This document shows positions 63,021 through 64,000 of a stretch of 64,000 bases of DNA, piece by piece. Below the pieces are notes generated by a model. That model saw only the letters and a program-made list of their open reading frames with translations. It was not told where the DNA came from and searched no databases. This DNA comes from Rhytidiadelphus loreus (lineage: Eukaryota > Streptophyta > Bryopsida > Hypnales > Hylocomiaceae): positions 8,809,001 through 8,873,000 of the forward strand of contig OX344765.1 of the NCBI GenBank assembly GCA_947034895.1, written 5' to 3'. The stretch's first letter is position 1, and every line of letters starts with the position of its first letter. The position numbers were made by a program, and so were the translations under genes.

Positions 63021-64000
63021 TACAACGAAAGGGGTGCGGTATGTGACTTGTATTGGTGCCAGACTTCGCTGCCAATGTTCTGGTTGAAGATTGCCCTTAC
63101 TGTCAACTTGTCATGAAGTTAGATTTGTAGACATTTAGAACACGCATTCATCGCAATCAGTGAATCGGAACTACATCGTTCTGCAAGACACTTACATATA
63201 GAATACAAATCAAGATCTTATAAAAATAGAAACACAACGAACCGAAGAAAGTGCCAATTTAGATGATAGAGGTTGAGAATTGTGAGAAGATCACATGAAG
63301 GACAGTGCGCTTCACGACTTCATCTTTAAAATTTGTACTGCTCTAAGCCAACCAAGCAACCGTCCACATTGAAATCATGAGTAACTAGCAAGCGTCTTCG
63401 CATGCTGCATGGCAGACGCAAGCGATAAACAAATGCATGGCGGTGATTACTTTTATATAAACCGCCGTTTTGATTTAATCGCGATTACGGAGCACCTTAA
63501 TTTAAGAGTGGTGAATGCGGGCCTCAATTTACAATTTCGATTGTTCCACTTGTATTTTAAGTCCAACTTTTAATACGGCTTCAACAAAATATTACAACCG
63601 CCAACATCCTTTACGTGAACTCTTAGCGGCAGCCACGTCCGCCTCCATGTAGGTTCGGCACAAAGAACACACTACCAGTGTAGCCACCGTCTTCCAAGAT
63701 AATGCTGCTTCGTTGGAAAGCACCCTCCCTACCAATAGGTGCGAAAGCACCCTAAGGATGGATCTTAATAGGTCAAAATAATTTCCAAAGAAATAAAACT
63801 TTTGTTTGTTTTATTTAATTTTTGCTAATCCTAATAATTGGGTACAACACAATGTTTGTCTTATGAGGATATTTGCTAGGATGCACTAGGTAGGATCACC
63901 CAATTCTAAGCATGTTTCTAAAACTAAGCCCTAGAAAAACTAAAGAAAATGTAGATGTTTGCTACATTCTCTTTAAGGTGTAGACATTGAAAATAGGGCA
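63021..64000. other. Intergenic stretch to the window edge
   Basis: I see no gene, RNA gene or clear repeat here. A promoter or leader of the Myb/SANT-like gene may lie near 63020-63500. Confidence 0.35.

Overview
The window looks like nuclear DNA of a land plant or close streptophyte relative. The reasons are phase-consistent GT-AG introns, an AHK1-type hybrid histidine kinase, a CCCH-finger Pumilio protein, plant-style CACTA, Mutator, hAT and PIF/Harbinger elements, a plant-type LINE with a zf-RVT domain, and long AT-rich intergenic DNA. A kinase-less PAS-receiver protein and the overall make-up lean towards a non-seed plant such as a bryophyte. That is inference, and the species cannot be fixed from sequence alone. 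No rRNA, organelle insert or CRISPR array was seen, and no genuine tRNA gene.

Region 1, 1-12 kb, is an accessory block. Five GC-rich arrays of a short motif (consensus CCCGCAGTCGCCC, both orientations) alternate with coding units. The units are a compact five-exon gene of unknown function (2297-3307), an intact intronless 535-aa coiled-coil ORF (5110-6717) and a decayed hAT transposase (7645-10922). A boundary module of about 45 bp recurs beside three of the arrays.

Region 2, 13-21 kb, holds an AHK1-like osmosensor-type hybrid histidine kinase on the minus strand. Its 14 coding exons give 1445 aa (two membrane segments, HisKA, HATPase, pseudo-receiver, receiver), preceded by a leader intron. 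Region 3, 23.5-33 kb, is a nest of mobile elements: Mutator-type MITEs, a SINE with a 14-bp target duplication, a LINE 3' fragment, short inverted-repeat elements, a 517-bp foldback element and copies of a dispersed non-coding repeat.

Region 4, 34.4-38.4 kb on the plus strand, encodes a PAS-plus-receiver protein without a kinase core. It lies 14 kb from the kinase gene and shares its phosphorelay chemistry, so the two could belong to one pathway (inference). Its PAS exon carries an in-frame TGA unless a 108-nt cryptic intron is removed. Region 5, 39.7-44 kb, is AT-rich repeats with a CACTA MITE.

Region 6, 45.6-50.3 kb on the minus strand, is a Pumilio-family RNA-binding protein of 967 aa with poly-Gln tracts, a CCCH finger and eight PUF repeats, behind a 630-nt leader intron. 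Region 7, 51-64 kb, is repeats and dead transposons: a PIF/Harbinger transposase pseudogene split by a 629-bp insertion, a near-perfect 43-bp hairpin, minisatellites, a frameshifted Myb/SANT-like gene and smaller coding relics. The host genes are three or four; nearly everything else is transposon-derived or unexplained repeat.
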